In this document: piece by piece, positions 8,402 to 15,401 of the stretch
Layout of the letters: each line of letters opens with the position of its first letter
Numbering within the stretch: position 1 is the first letter of the stretch
NCBI GenBank assembly: GCA_023227945.1
Contig: JALOCC010000005.1
Coordinates: forward strand, 1 to 64,000
Direction: 5' to 3'
Length of the DNA stretch: 64,000 nucleotides
Source of the DNA: Candidatus Omnitrophota bacterium
GTDB taxonomy: Bacteria > Omnitrophota > Gorgyraeia > Duberdicusellales > 4484-171
Position numbers and translations under genes: made by a program
The notes under the pieces: generated by a model
Seen by the model: only the letters and a program-made list of their open reading frames with translations
Database searches by the model: none
What the model was told of the DNA's origin: nothing

Positions 8402-9566
8402 AAAAGGCTATTTCGGCGCATTCGGCGGTAAATTTATGCCGGAGACACTATTTTCCTGTCTTAAGGAGCTTGATTCCTTTTATGATAAGGCAAAAAAAGA
8501 CACTGCCTTTAAAAAAGAATTCCAATCTTACCTTAAAAACTATGCGGGGCGCCCTACTATGCTTTATTTTGCTAAAAATTTAAGCAAGCACCTTGGTATG
8601 AAGATTTATCTAAAAAGAGAAGACCTCCTTCATACCGGAGCGCATAAAATAAACAATTCTCTCGGCCAGGCTCTTCTTGCCCATACAATGGGTAAGAAGA
8701 GGGTAATTGCCGAAACCGGTGCCGGCCAGCACGGGGTGTCAGCAGCAACAGTCGCGCGGCTTTTTAATTTAAAATGTGATGTTTATATGGGAGAGGAAGA
8801 TATCGCGCGGCAGCGAATGAATGTTTTTAGAATGAAAATTCTGGGTGCCAATGTAATTGCCGTAAAAAGCGGTTCAAAAACGCTGAAAGACGCCTGCAAT
8901 GAAGCAATGAGAGACTGGGTTACCAATGTAAGAGATACTTATTATCTTATCGGTTCAACTTTTGGCCCGCATCCGTATCCGATGATGGTAAGGGATTTCC
9001 AATCGGTTATAGGTAAGGAAGCAAGAGCGCAAATTATTAAAGAACAAAAAAGGCTTCCGCATTTTCTTTTAGCTTGTGTTGGCGGCGGCAGTAATTCTAT
9101 GGGGTTGTTTGCTCCATTTTTTAAAGATGCGAAGGTGAAATTTATCGGCGTTGAAGCAGGAGGCTTAAACAAAAGCTTAAACTCAGCTTCAATAAGTTTC
9201 GGCGATGTCGGTGTGTTGCATGGAGCAAAAACTTATATTCTGCAGGATAGGTTCGGACAAGTAAAAGGAACACATTCCATCGCCGCAGGCCTGGATTACC
9301 CGGGTGTCGGGCCGGAACACTCTTTTTATAACGACTCAAACCGCGCCAAGTATGTTGCCGTAAAGGACAAAGAAGCCTTGGAAGGTTTTAAGATGCTAAG
9401 TGAGCTTGAGGGAATAATTCCTGCGCTTGAAAGCGCGCATGCAATTTATTACTTAAAAAAATTGGCAAAGCGCGCCAAAGACGCCTTAGTTGTAGTTTGT
9501 TTATCCGGCAGAGGAGATAAGGATTTGGAAATAATACAAGAGCATTTAGAAGCGGATCCTCGCTGA
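8385..9566 (+). CDS. trpB: Tryptophan synthase beta chain
   Basis: PLP enzyme that joins indole and serine. The Schiff-base lysine is Lys88 in HTGAHKINN, the GVGGGSN-type phosphate-binding glycine loop is present as CVGGGSNS, and Ser in CLSGRGDKD closes the site. The form is the TrpB1 type that works with TrpA. The ATG at 8385 lies inside trpF with AAAGGTG upstream. The last residues, EADPR, and the stop come from a worn copy of the gaagcggat palindrome family. Confidence 0.97.
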   Translation: MLLPNKKGYFGAFGGKFMPETLFSCLKELDSFYDKAKKDTAFKKEFQSYLKNYAGRPTMLYFAKNLSKHLGMKIYLKREDLLHTGAHKINNSLGQALLAHTMGKKRVIAETGAGQHGVSAATVARLFNLKCDVYMGEEDIARQRMNVFRMKILGANVIAVKSGSKTLKDACNEAMRDWVTNVRDTYYLIGSTFGPHPYPMMVRDFQSVIGKEARAQIIKEQKRLPHFLLACVGGGSNSMGLFAPFFKDAKVKFIGVEAGGLNKSLNSASISFGDVGVLHGAKTYILQDRFGQVKGTHSIAAGLDYPGVGPEHSFYNDSNRAKYVAVKDKEALEGFKMLSELEGIIPALESAHAIYYLKKLAKRAKDALVVVCLSGRGDKDLEIIQEHLEADPR

Positions 9567-9580
9567 TAGTAGCGGATTTA
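9547..9580. repeat. Worn copy of the gaagcggat palindrome at the trpB end
   Basis: The sequence tagaagcggatcctcgctga followed by tagtagcggattta resembles the left end of the 90-base gaagcggat elements seen at 12.5, 14.6, 22.7 and 25.6 kb, but most of the body is lost. It supplies the final trpB codons. Confidence 0.5.
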
Positions 9581-9585
9581 TACAA

Positions 9586-9840
9586 ATGAATAAGAAACAA
9601 TTAATAGTAAGCCTTATAATGATCGGCTTAATTTTGGTTGCAATATTCGTCTTTTTAAATTATGAAATTCTTTATGGTAGAGGATTGGATGGTAAAAAAG
9701 ATTTATATTTTTCGCCATTGTCAAATCATCCCAGAATCTATGCTGTTAGATTGCAAATTTATAATTTCGCTAAATATGTTTTGCCTTTTATAGTTATGAG
9801 TGGTCTTTTGGTATACTTTTTGAAGGATAAAAGAAGGTAA
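9586..9840 (+). CDS. Small membrane protein between trpB and trpA
   Basis: An 84-residue protein I do not recognise. It has two hydrophobic helices, about residues 7-26 and 61-79, separated by a polar segment rich in aromatic and basic residues, and ends in DKRR, suggesting a cytoplasmic C-terminus. It starts 19 bases after trpB and ends 3 bases before trpA, so it should be cotranscribed with the tryptophan genes. Nothing links it to tryptophan chemistry; a passenger gene is as likely as a transporter or regulator role. Confidence 0.7.
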   Translation: MNKKQLIVSLIMIGLILVAIFVFLNYEILYGRGLDGKKDLYFSPLSNHPRIYAVRLQIYNFAKYVLPFIVMSGLLVYFLKDKRR

Positions 9841-9843
9841 TAT

Positions 9844-10632
9844 ATGGCGACGATAAAAGAAAAATTTCAGCAACTTAAAAAACAGGGCAAAAAGGCGTTT
9901 ATTGCCTATGTGCCGTTTGGTTTTCCTTCTGTGCGGCACACAAAAGATATACTTTTGGCTCTTCAAGATTCCGGAGTGGATATTATTGAACTGGGTATTC
10001 CTTTTTCTGACCCGGTAGCTGATGGGCCTGTGATTCAGGAGGCAACTTCAATTGCATTAAAAAATGGGGCAAACACTCAGAATTTATTCATAACGTTAAA
10101 TAAAATAAAAAAAGATATCAAGGTGCCGCTGGCTTTGATGACTTATTACAACCCAATTTTCAGGTTCGGCATCGATAACTTTTTTAAAAGTATGGATAAA
10201 GCCTGTGTTTCCGGCATTCTTACGGTAGATTTGCCTATTGATGAGGCATCCGAATATTTAAAAAAGGCTAAAAAATACAAGATAGAAACAGTATTTTTCA
10301 TAACCCCAGTTACCCCGCTTGCGCGCGCAAAAAAAATTATCGAAGCATCTGGAGGATTTGTTTATTACATTTCCGTAACTGGTACTACCGGAGTGCGTGA
10401 AATTTCTTATGAAGCTTTGGCTAGCCACATAAGACAACTGAAAAAAAATACCACGCTTCCTATATGTGTGGGTTTCGGAGTGCATACAAAAGAGCAATTT
10501 GCAAATATCTGTAAATTCAGCGACGGAGCAATTATAGGAAGCGCGATAGTTAAATTTATAAGAGATAATCATTCAAAGCACGGGTTTTTGGATAAATTGA
10601 AAAAATATGTCATATCGTTGAGGGGTAGTTAA
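9844..10632 (+). CDS. trpA: Tryptophan synthase alpha chain
   Basis: Cleaves indole-3-glycerol phosphate to indole, which passes to TrpB. The catalytic residues fall at Glu49 in IIELGIPFSDP and Asp60 in VADGP, the same numbers as in the Salmonella enzyme. SVTGTTGVR and VGFGVHTKEQ are the loop 6 and phosphate motifs. The length of 262 aa is normal. Last gene of the tryptophan block; a palindrome follows. Confidence 0.97.
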   Translation: MATIKEKFQQLKKQGKKAFIAYVPFGFPSVRHTKDILLALQDSGVDIIELGIPFSDPVADGPVIQEATSIALKNGANTQNLFITLNKIKKDIKVPLALMTYYNPIFRFGIDNFFKSMDKACVSGILTVDLPIDEASEYLKKAKKYKIETVFFITPVTPLARAKKIIEASGGFVYYISVTGTTGVREISYEALASHIRQLKKNTTLPICVGFGVHTKEQFANICKFSDGAIIGSAIVKFIRDNHSKHGFLDKLKKYVISLRGS

Positions 10633-10635
10633 TGA

Positions 10636-10753
10636 AACCGATATACGATAGAAACACAATAGAAATACGGTAGATATACAATTGTATTTCTATTGTATCT
10701 CGCGAGCGTAGCGAGCGTATTTCAACTGTATTTCTATTACGGTATGAATCTAT
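10636..10753. repeat. Word palindrome between trpA and the M16 peptidase gene
   Basis: Words such as gatagaaacacaatagaaatac on the left arm (written here in part) are answered by gtatttctattgtat and tgtatttctattacggtat on the right. Near the centre lies cgcgagcgtagcgagcg, a small hairpin like the gagcgaagcga tails of the elements before murA and trpF. It fills the gap to within 10 bases of the next start. Confidence 0.65.
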
Positions 10754-10759
10754 CAAAAT

Positions 10760-12028
10760 ATGTACAACATAGCCAACATAAACGGTGCAACTTTCATATT
10801 TTCTCCTTTTAAAAACCTGGAAACTGCATCCTTGGGTGTTTTTATCAAGATAGGTTCACGTTTTGAAGCTAAAAAATTGCGAGGTATTTCTCATTTCCTT
10901 GAACATATGGTTTTTAAGGGCAGTAAAGATTATTCTTATCGGGAAATAAAGAGAGAAATTGAAGGCAGAGGTGGTGCGTTAAACGGTTTTACCTCCCAGG
11001 AAACAACCGCCTATTATGCTCATTTTCTAAACAAAAATCTGCCGGTTACTTTGGACATACTTCTTGACATGGTATTTTGCCCCCGGTTAAACATAAACGA
11101 TATAACAAAGGAAAGAAATGTAATACTCGAAGAAATAAAAATGTATAATGACCTTCCTGCTTCGCGCGCCGCAAGCATTCTCGATAAGCTTGTCTGGCCG
11201 GATAATTCTCTTGGCGAGGAGATTATAGGAGATTTTTCTACCGTAAGCCGGATAAAGAGGGCTGACCTTTCAAACTTTAGAGATATTTATTATAAGCCTT
11301 CAAATTTAGTAATTTCTTGTAGCGGAGATTATAACCGCGAAAAAGTATTAAATTTGCTTAAAGAAAAAATTAAGAAAATTCCCCAGAGTATTAATCTTAA
11401 ATATACTGCTCCGCGGCCGCTTTACGGTATGCACGTTGAAATAGAAAATAAAAAGATTGAACAAACGCATCTTTGTATAGGTTTTAGAAGCGTTTCTTAT
11501 TTAAGCCAGCAAAAATTTGTTGCCGAGCTTATAAACGTTATATTGGGCGCAAATATGAGCAGCCGTCTTTTTGAGGAAATAAGGGAAAAGAAAGCTCTTT
11601 GCTATGAAATTTCAACAGATGTAAGAAAATATAGAGATAGTGGAGTGTTTGTGGTGCACGCAGGCCTGAACAAGGATAAAATCAAAATAGCCATAGCAAG
11701 CATTTTTAAAGAGCTTGAAAAGATTAAAGAAATAAAAGTTTCTGATTGTGAATTAATCCGGGCGAAGGACTATATATTGGGCCAGATAATAATGGGTTTG
11801 GAGCGCCCCCAGGGCCGGATGTTTTATCTTGCGGAAAATTACCTTTCTTTGGGTAAAATTTATTCTTTGGAAGAGATAAAAGAAGAAATAAAAAAGGTAA
11901 CTGCCGAGGAGATAAGAAAATTATCCAGAGAAATATTCAAATTCAATAACTTATGTGTCTCCTGCGTGGGGGATGTGGATGGCAAGACCGAAAAATTAAT
12001 CAGGAAAATATTAAGTTCATTCAAATAA
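10760..12028 (+). CDS. M16 family zinc peptidase
   Basis: Insulinase/processing-peptidase family. The inverted zinc motif HFLEH gives His45, Glu48 and His49, and the third ligand is Glu125 in ILEEIKMY, 76 residues on, the classic spacing. GGALNGFTSQETTAYYA is typical. It has the 422-residue two-domain build of bacterial YmxG/PqqL-like members. No signal peptide is seen, so it is probably cytoplasmic, and its substrate is unknown. No good ribosome binding site precedes the ATG. Confidence 0.92.
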   Translation: MYNIANINGATFIFSPFKNLETASLGVFIKIGSRFEAKKLRGISHFLEHMVFKGSKDYSYREIKREIEGRGGALNGFTSQETTAYYAHFLNKNLPVTLDILLDMVFCPRLNINDITKERNVILEEIKMYNDLPASRAASILDKLVWPDNSLGEEIIGDFSTVSRIKRADLSNFRDIYYKPSNLVISCSGDYNREKVLNLLKEKIKKIPQSINLKYTAPRPLYGMHVEIENKKIEQTHLCIGFRSVSYLSQQKFVAELINVILGANMSSRLFEEIREKKALCYEISTDVRKYRDSGVFVVHAGLNKDKIKIAIASIFKELEKIKEIKVSDCELIRAKDYILGQIIMGLERPQGRMFYLAENYLSLGKIYSLEEIKEEIKKVTAEEIRKLSREIFKFNNLCVSCVGDVDGKTEKLIRKILSSFK

Positions 12029-12083
12029 GCTATCAGTCATCAGCTAAAAAGCTGACAGCTGATATCTGAAGACTGACAGCTTT
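12029..12083. repeat. Short word palindrome before rsfS
   Basis: The word (a)gctgac/tcagct recurs: ctatcagtcatcagct, gctgacagctgat, gaagactgacagct. It begins right after the M16 stop codon and is followed by the strong ribosome binding site of rsfS. It is the smallest of the clear word palindromes here. Confidence 0.55.
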
Positions 12084-12087
12084 GACA

Positions 12088-12103
12088 AAAGGAGGTAAAC
12101 ATT
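12088..12103 (+). promoter_or_regulatory. Strong ribosome binding site deciding the AUU start of rsfS
   Basis: AAAGGAGG sits 5-6 bases before ATT at 12101. No ATG, GTG or TTG occurs in the rsfS frame within that distance, while codons just after the ATT encode the conserved N-terminal helix. The site therefore supports a non-standard start codon. Confidence 0.65.
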
Positions 12104-12529
12104 CCTAAAAAAACTTCACCAAACAAATTAAAAGCTTTAAAAATCGCGCAGTTTACCCTTGATAAAAAAGCGAAACATACTGTTATTCTTGATGTGAGTT
12201 CGCTTTCCGGCCTTTGCGATTATTTTGTTATCTGTAGCGCAGAAACCGGCACTCAGGCCGATGCTATCTTGAATTGGGTGGCTGCAAACGCCAAAGAGAA
12301 TAATCTTAAGATACATCACTACGAAAAAGACGAATTGTCTGACTGGGTTCTTGTTGATTTTTCTGATGTAATACTGCATGTATTCGTAAATGAGGCGAGA
12401 AAATTTTATAACCTTGAGCATCTTTGGGCTGACGCTAAAAGAGTAAGAATCCCCAGGAAAGTAGAAGCGGATACCCGCGGATCAAAACACGGATTGCCGC
12501 CAGCGATTCGCTTGCGTAAATCCGCGTAG
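12101..12529 (+). CDS. rsfS: Ribosomal silencing factor RsfS, apparent AUU start
   Basis: Binds L14 on the 50S subunit and blocks subunit joining in poor conditions. The core LDVSSLSGLCDYFVIC and DWVLVDFSDVILHVF match the family. The first in-frame GTG (12194) would delete the conserved N-terminal helix. An ATT at 12101, 5 bases after AAAGGAGG, restores it (PNKLKALKIAQFTLDKKA...) and gives 142 residues, so I take AUU as start, as is known for infC. The tail from about residue 121, VEADTRGSKH onward, is read from a palindrome and is not part of the family. Confidence 0.88.
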   Translation: MPKKTSPNKLKALKIAQFTLDKKAKHTVILDVSSLSGLCDYFVICSAETGTQADAILNWVAANAKENNLKIHHYEKDELSDWVLVDFSDVILHVFVNEARKFYNLEHLWADAKRVRIPRKVEADTRGSKHGLPPAIRLRKSA

Positions 12530-12552
12530 ATATCCGCGGTAATCCGCATCTA
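12462..12552. repeat. gaagcggat palindrome, copy at rsfS end
   Basis: Left end agaagcggatacccgcgg pairs with right end ccgcggtaatccgcatct (about 16 of 18 positions), and an inner stem of acacggatt..cgtaaatccgcg type lies within. The upstream gene reads through the whole left arm and gains the tail VEADTRG and about 14 more residues. It ends just before the ribosome binding site of the next gene. Confidence 0.8.
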
Positions 12553-12569
12553 TTATAAGGAGAAATCAT

Positions 12570-12827
12570 ATGCACGAGTATCACTTAGCCGAATCAGTCC
12601 TAAAAAGCATTTTAGAAAAAACGAAACATATGTCTGGCATAAAGAGCATAACGTTTATTCGCTTAAAAATAGGTAACCTAAAAATGGTAAGCAAAGAAAC
12701 CTTTAGTGAAACTTTTAAACAGGTGGCAAAAGGAACGCTTTGCGAAAATGCAAAGCTGGACATAGAGGAAGTAATGGGAGATGTTCTTGTCGTGAAGGAT
12801 ATTGAAGGGGAATTCTTGGGCAAATAA
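12570..12827 (+). CDS. HypA-like protein lacking the zinc domain
   Basis: An 85-residue protein that starts with MHE, the nickel-binding N-terminus of HypA, and continues with the HypA-type alpha/beta pattern (VLKSILEKTK, SITFIRLKIGNLKMVSKETFSETFK, GTLCENAKLDIEEV). HypA then normally has a CxxC...CxxC zinc domain to about 115 residues; here the protein ends at GDVLVVKDIEGEFLGK with no cysteine pairs. The start has AAGGAG upstream. No hydrogenase genes are nearby, so a nickel role is only inferred and may have changed. Confidence 0.75.
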   Translation: MHEYHLAESVLKSILEKTKHMSGIKSITFIRLKIGNLKMVSKETFSETFKQVAKGTLCENAKLDIEEVMGDVLVVKDIEGEFLGK

Positions 12828-12830
12828 AGA

Positions 12831-13400
12831 ATGTTTACCGGAATAATAAAGGAATTAGGCAGCGTAGAAAAAATATCAAAAAACAGCGCCTTGACTAAAA
12901 TAGGCGTAAAAACAAAGGCTGTTTTTGAGCAAGCGAATGTTTCGGACAGCATTTCTATAGACGGCGTTTGCCTGACGGTTACAGATAAAAAAAACGATAT
13001 ACTTTTTTTTGATGCGGTCAAATCTACGATTGAAAAAACAAATCTCAAAAGGATAAAGCTAAGAGATTTTGTAAACCTTGAACCAGCGCTTAAAATGGGA
13101 GGCAGTCTTGGCGGCCACTTTGTCTTAGGGCATGTTGACTGTGAAGCCAAGGTAAAAAGAATAATTAAGAAAAATAATTATTGGCAACTAGAGGTAAACT
13201 TTCCGGTAAACTTTAGAAAATATGTCACAGATAATGGCTCAGTTTCTTTAAATGGCATTTCTCTTACTGTAAAAAAAGTTACACCGCGTTTTTTTACCGT
13301 TGACATAATCCCTTTTACCTACGAGAATACGAATTTGAAATATAAAAGAGTAGGCGACTGGATTAATGTAGAGTTTGATTATTTATTGAAACGCAGATAA
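12831..13400 (+). CDS. ribE: Riboflavin synthase alpha chain
   Basis: Dismutates two 6,7-dimethyl-8-ribityllumazines to riboflavin. The two tandem lumazine-binding barrels are visible: MFTGIIKELG with SISIDGVCLTVT in the first, and GSVSLNGISLTVK in the second. LGHVDCEAKV follows the first barrel. Its 189 residues are slightly short of the usual 200-210. It starts 3 bases after the HypA-like gene. No other rib genes are in the window. Confidence 0.95.
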   Translation: MFTGIIKELGSVEKISKNSALTKIGVKTKAVFEQANVSDSISIDGVCLTVTDKKNDILFFDAVKSTIEKTNLKRIKLRDFVNLEPALKMGGSLGGHFVLGHVDCEAKVKRIIKKNNYWQLEVNFPVNFRKYVTDNGSVSLNGISLTVKKVTPRFFTVDIIPFTYENTNLKYKRVGDWINVEFDYLLKRR

Positions 13401-13429
13401 TTTCAAATGAAATTACCTGTATTTAATTC

Positions 13430-13506
13430 GGGGCGTGGCTCAGCCCGGCTAGAGCGCTTGGTTCGGGACCAAGATGTCGGTGGTTCAAATCCACTCGCCC
13501 CGACCA
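13430..13506 (+). tRNA. tRNA-Pro (anticodon CGG), CCA encoded
   Basis: A 77-base cloverleaf. Acceptor stem CGGGGCG pairs with CGCCCCG, D stem GCTC with GAGC, anticodon stem CTTGG with CCAAG around loop TTCGGGA, so the anticodon is CGG with G37, typical of proline tRNAs. The T arm is GGTGG-TTCAAAT-CCACT. Discriminator A and CCA (13504-13506) are genomic. C1 at the 5' end also fits bacterial tRNA-Pro. Confidence 0.96.
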
Positions 13507-13541
13507 TTTCTTACTAACAAATGTCGGCAACGCCATAGGTT

Positions 13542-13607
13542 CAACCCCGAACCAGAACAAAGTTCGGCTCGGGGTTGCCCAGCACCGAACTTCGTTCTGG
13601 TGCTGGG
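13542..13607. repeat. Two adjoining hairpins downstream of tRNA-Pro
   Basis: First hairpin: caacccc (13542) pairs with ggggttg (ending 13577). Second: cccagcacc-gaac pairs with gttc-ggtgctggg (13578-13607) round a ttc loop, a 13-bp stem with one bulged base. Both carry the gaacaaagttcgg or gaacttcgttc word. There is no T run after them, so a classical terminator is not claimed. Confidence 0.6.
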
Positions 13608-13639
13608 CAAATCCCTCTCTCCCGACTCTGTTTTTATCT

Positions 13640-13697
13640 GCTATTCCTTTGATACGGCCTTTGGCCAGGCTTAAGACTTCCTTCGGCCGCTGCCATC
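13640..13697. repeat. Intergenic copy of the cggccttcggccaggct element
   Basis: About 45 bases (gatacggcctttggcc... to ...cggccgctgccat) match, with a handful of C/T and A/G differences, the segment at 27538-27590 inside the aminotransferase gene. Here it is intergenic, between tRNA-Pro and the ROK kinase. The internal ggcctttggcc and ccttcgg stems make it palindromic. Confidence 0.65.
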
Positions 13698-13716
13698 TGT
13701 TTTCCCTACTTTTTCA

Positions 13717-13744
13717 TTGCAAATCAACGATTATCCGATAAAAT
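13717..13744 (+). promoter_or_regulatory. Possible sigma-70 promoter for the ROK kinase gene
   Basis: TTGCAA, 16 bases, then TAAAAT. The -10 box ends only 6 bases before the ATG at 13751, so transcription would start at or beside the start codon and the mRNA would be leaderless. There is no ribosome binding site before the gene, which fits. This is a pattern match only. Confidence 0.4.
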
Positions 13745-13750
13745 ATTGTG

Positions 13751-14713
13751 ATGAAAGTTTTTTTGGGTATTGATTGGGGGGGTACCTATATAAAGGCCGG
13801 GATAGTTAATTCGAGCGGCAAAATCCTAAAAAAAATAGTATATTCCTCGAGCCAGCTTAAAAGGCGGCAAGCGTTTACAGGCGAGATAAAAAGATTAAAA
13901 GATACATTTAAAAAATATAATATCAAAGCCGTAGGCATAGGCGCTCCAGGTATAATTAATGTAGAGCGAGGCTCGATATACTACCTGCCAAATGTCCCGG
14001 GTTGGGAAAATTCCCCTCTTAAAACAATGCTCGAGAAAGAGCTTAAAATACCCGTGTTTATTGATAATGATGCAAATATTTTTGCCCTTGCTGAAGTACG
14101 TAAAGGCGCAGGGCGCGGAATGAGCCGCGCGATATTCTTAACCCTTGGCACAGGCCTTGGCGGCGCGGTTATTTTTAATGGGCAAATTATAGAAGGGAAA
14201 ACCAGCGCTTCTGAGCTCGGGCATGTGGTTATTGATGTAAACGGAAAAAAATGCGGCTGCGGAGGCTATGGGTGTATCGAAACTTTTACCGGAAGTAACC
14301 ATTTGCTCGAAAGGTACCGCCAGCTTAAAAAAATAAAAACTGCGCCAAAAGAAGTTAAAGAAATTTTTGATAAAGCAAAAACGGGAAAGAAAGAAGCATT
14401 AATCGTTTGGCAGGAGTTTTCCAAATATTTAGGAAAATTTCTTGCAGGAATGATTAATATATTCAATCCGCAGGTCATAATTCTTGGAGGAGGAGTTTCA
14501 GGGGCATTTAACCTGTTTCGGCCTTTGCTTTGGCAGGCTATAAAAGCGCAAGCAATGTGGCCGCAGCTTACCGGCTTAAAATTAGTTAAAGCAAAGCTAA
14601 AAGATGCAGGAATTATAGGCGCAGCCTTGTTGGCTAAGGATAAACTAGAAGCGGATACCCGCGCAACTAACGCGGATAAACGCAAGCCAAGTCCCGTGCG
14701 GATATCCGCGTAG
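13751..14713 (+). CDS. ROK family sugar kinase (probable glucokinase)
   Basis: Phosphorylates a hexose, most likely glucose. GIDWGGTYIKAG is the N-terminal ATP loop, the catalytic aspartate is in FIDNDAN, LGTGLGGAVI binds phosphate, and the ROK zinc site is CGCGGYGC (C168, C170, C175). No DNA-binding domain, so a kinase and not a ROK repressor. About 20 C-terminal residues from EADTRATNAD onward are read from a palindrome and are outside the family fold. GTG at 13748 is an alternative start. A transaldolase gene follows, suggesting sugar-phosphate metabolism. Confidence 0.9.
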   Translation: MKVFLGIDWGGTYIKAGIVNSSGKILKKIVYSSSQLKRRQAFTGEIKRLKDTFKKYNIKAVGIGAPGIINVERGSIYYLPNVPGWENSPLKTMLEKELKIPVFIDNDANIFALAEVRKGAGRGMSRAIFLTLGTGLGGAVIFNGQIIEGKTSASELGHVVIDVNGKKCGCGGYGCIETFTGSNHLLERYRQLKKIKTAPKEVKEIFDKAKTGKKEALIVWQEFSKYLGKFLAGMINIFNPQVIILGGGVSGAFNLFRPLLWQAIKAQAMWPQLTGLKLVKAKLKDAGIIGAALLAKDKLEADTRATNADKRKPSPVRISA

Positions 14714-14736
14714 ATATCTGCGGCAATCCGCTTCTA
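14646..14736. repeat. gaagcggat palindrome, copy at ROK kinase end
   Basis: Ends tagaagcggatacccgcg and gcggcaatccgcttcta pair with few mismatches, and an inner stem acgcggataaacgcaag is answered by gatatccgcg words. The kinase gene reads into it and stops at its right half (TAG within gcgtag). The ribosome binding site of the transaldolase gene follows at once. Confidence 0.8.
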
Positions 14737-14751
14737 TAAATAAGGAGTGCG

Positions 14752-15399
14752 ATGAAATTATTTATCGACAGTGCAAACATCGAAGAAATAAAAAAGGCAA
14801 ATGCGCTTGGGGTTCTTGACGGAGTTACTACGAATCCTACTCTTCTTGCCAAAGAGAAACAAAAACCGCTTGAGCAACTTAAAAAAATATGCAAGGAAGT
14901 TACCGGGCCTGTAAGCGCTGAAGTTATTGCGCTTAGTGCGCCGGATATGATAAAAGAAGCGCGGCAACTTTCTAAGCTATCAGATAATATTGTCATAAAA
15001 ATTCCTTCAACCGTTGAAGGCCTGAAAGCGACAAAAGAACTTACTTCCTTGGGTATTAAGACAAACCTTACTCTTTGTTTCTCGGCTTCTCAAAGCTTAC
15101 TTGTTGCAAAGGCAGGTGCTACTTATGTTTCTCCTTTTGTGGGCAGGCTCGATGATATTTCCTTCGAAGGAATGGATTTAATAAAGGATATCAAGTTAAT
15201 CTATAATCAATATAATATTCCCACCCAGATTATCGTTGCCTCTATCCGGCACCCCTTGCATTTTGTTGAAGCCGCCCGAATAGGCGCGGATGTTGCAACG
15301 GTGCCCTATGCAGTCATCGAAAAACTTATGCAACACCCTTTAACCGATATAGGAATTAAAAGATTCCTTGAGGATTGGAAAACTTTGGATAAAAAATAG
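14752..15399 (+). CDS. Transaldolase of the short (TalC/fructose-6-phosphate aldolase-like) type
   Basis: A 215-residue TIM barrel. [13 protein letters not shown] and [13 protein letters not shown] are the family N-terminus, and the Schiff-base lysine is Lys83 in [21 protein letters not shown] follows. Proteins of this size act either as transaldolase or fructose-6-phosphate aldolase; sequence alone does not decide it for me, though the common bacterial role is transaldolase. The ATG has AAGGAG upstream. Confidence 0.92.
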   Translation: MKLFIDSANIEEIKKANALGVLDGVTTNPTLLAKEKQKPLEQLKKICKEVTGPVSAEVIALSAPDMIKEARQLSKLSDNIVIKIPSTVEGLKATKELTSLGIKTNLTLCFSASQSLLVAKAGATYVSPFVGRLDDISFEGMDLIKDIKLIYNQYNIPTQIIVASIRHPLHFVEAARIGADVATVPYAVIEKLMQHPLTDIGIKRFLEDWKTLDKK

Positions 15400-15401
15400 A
15401 G

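Noticed and set aside
12194..12529. GTG 12194 as the start of rsfS
   Set aside because: It would remove the conserved first helix and strand, and it has no ribosome binding site, whereas ATT 12101 has an excellent one.
13578..13625. Rho-independent terminator after tRNA-Pro
   Set aside because: The stem is strong but no T run follows (caaatccctctct).
13474..13674. A 66-residue reading frame overlapping tRNA-Pro
   Set aside because: It runs through the tRNA and two hairpins, has no family likeness and no ribosome binding site.
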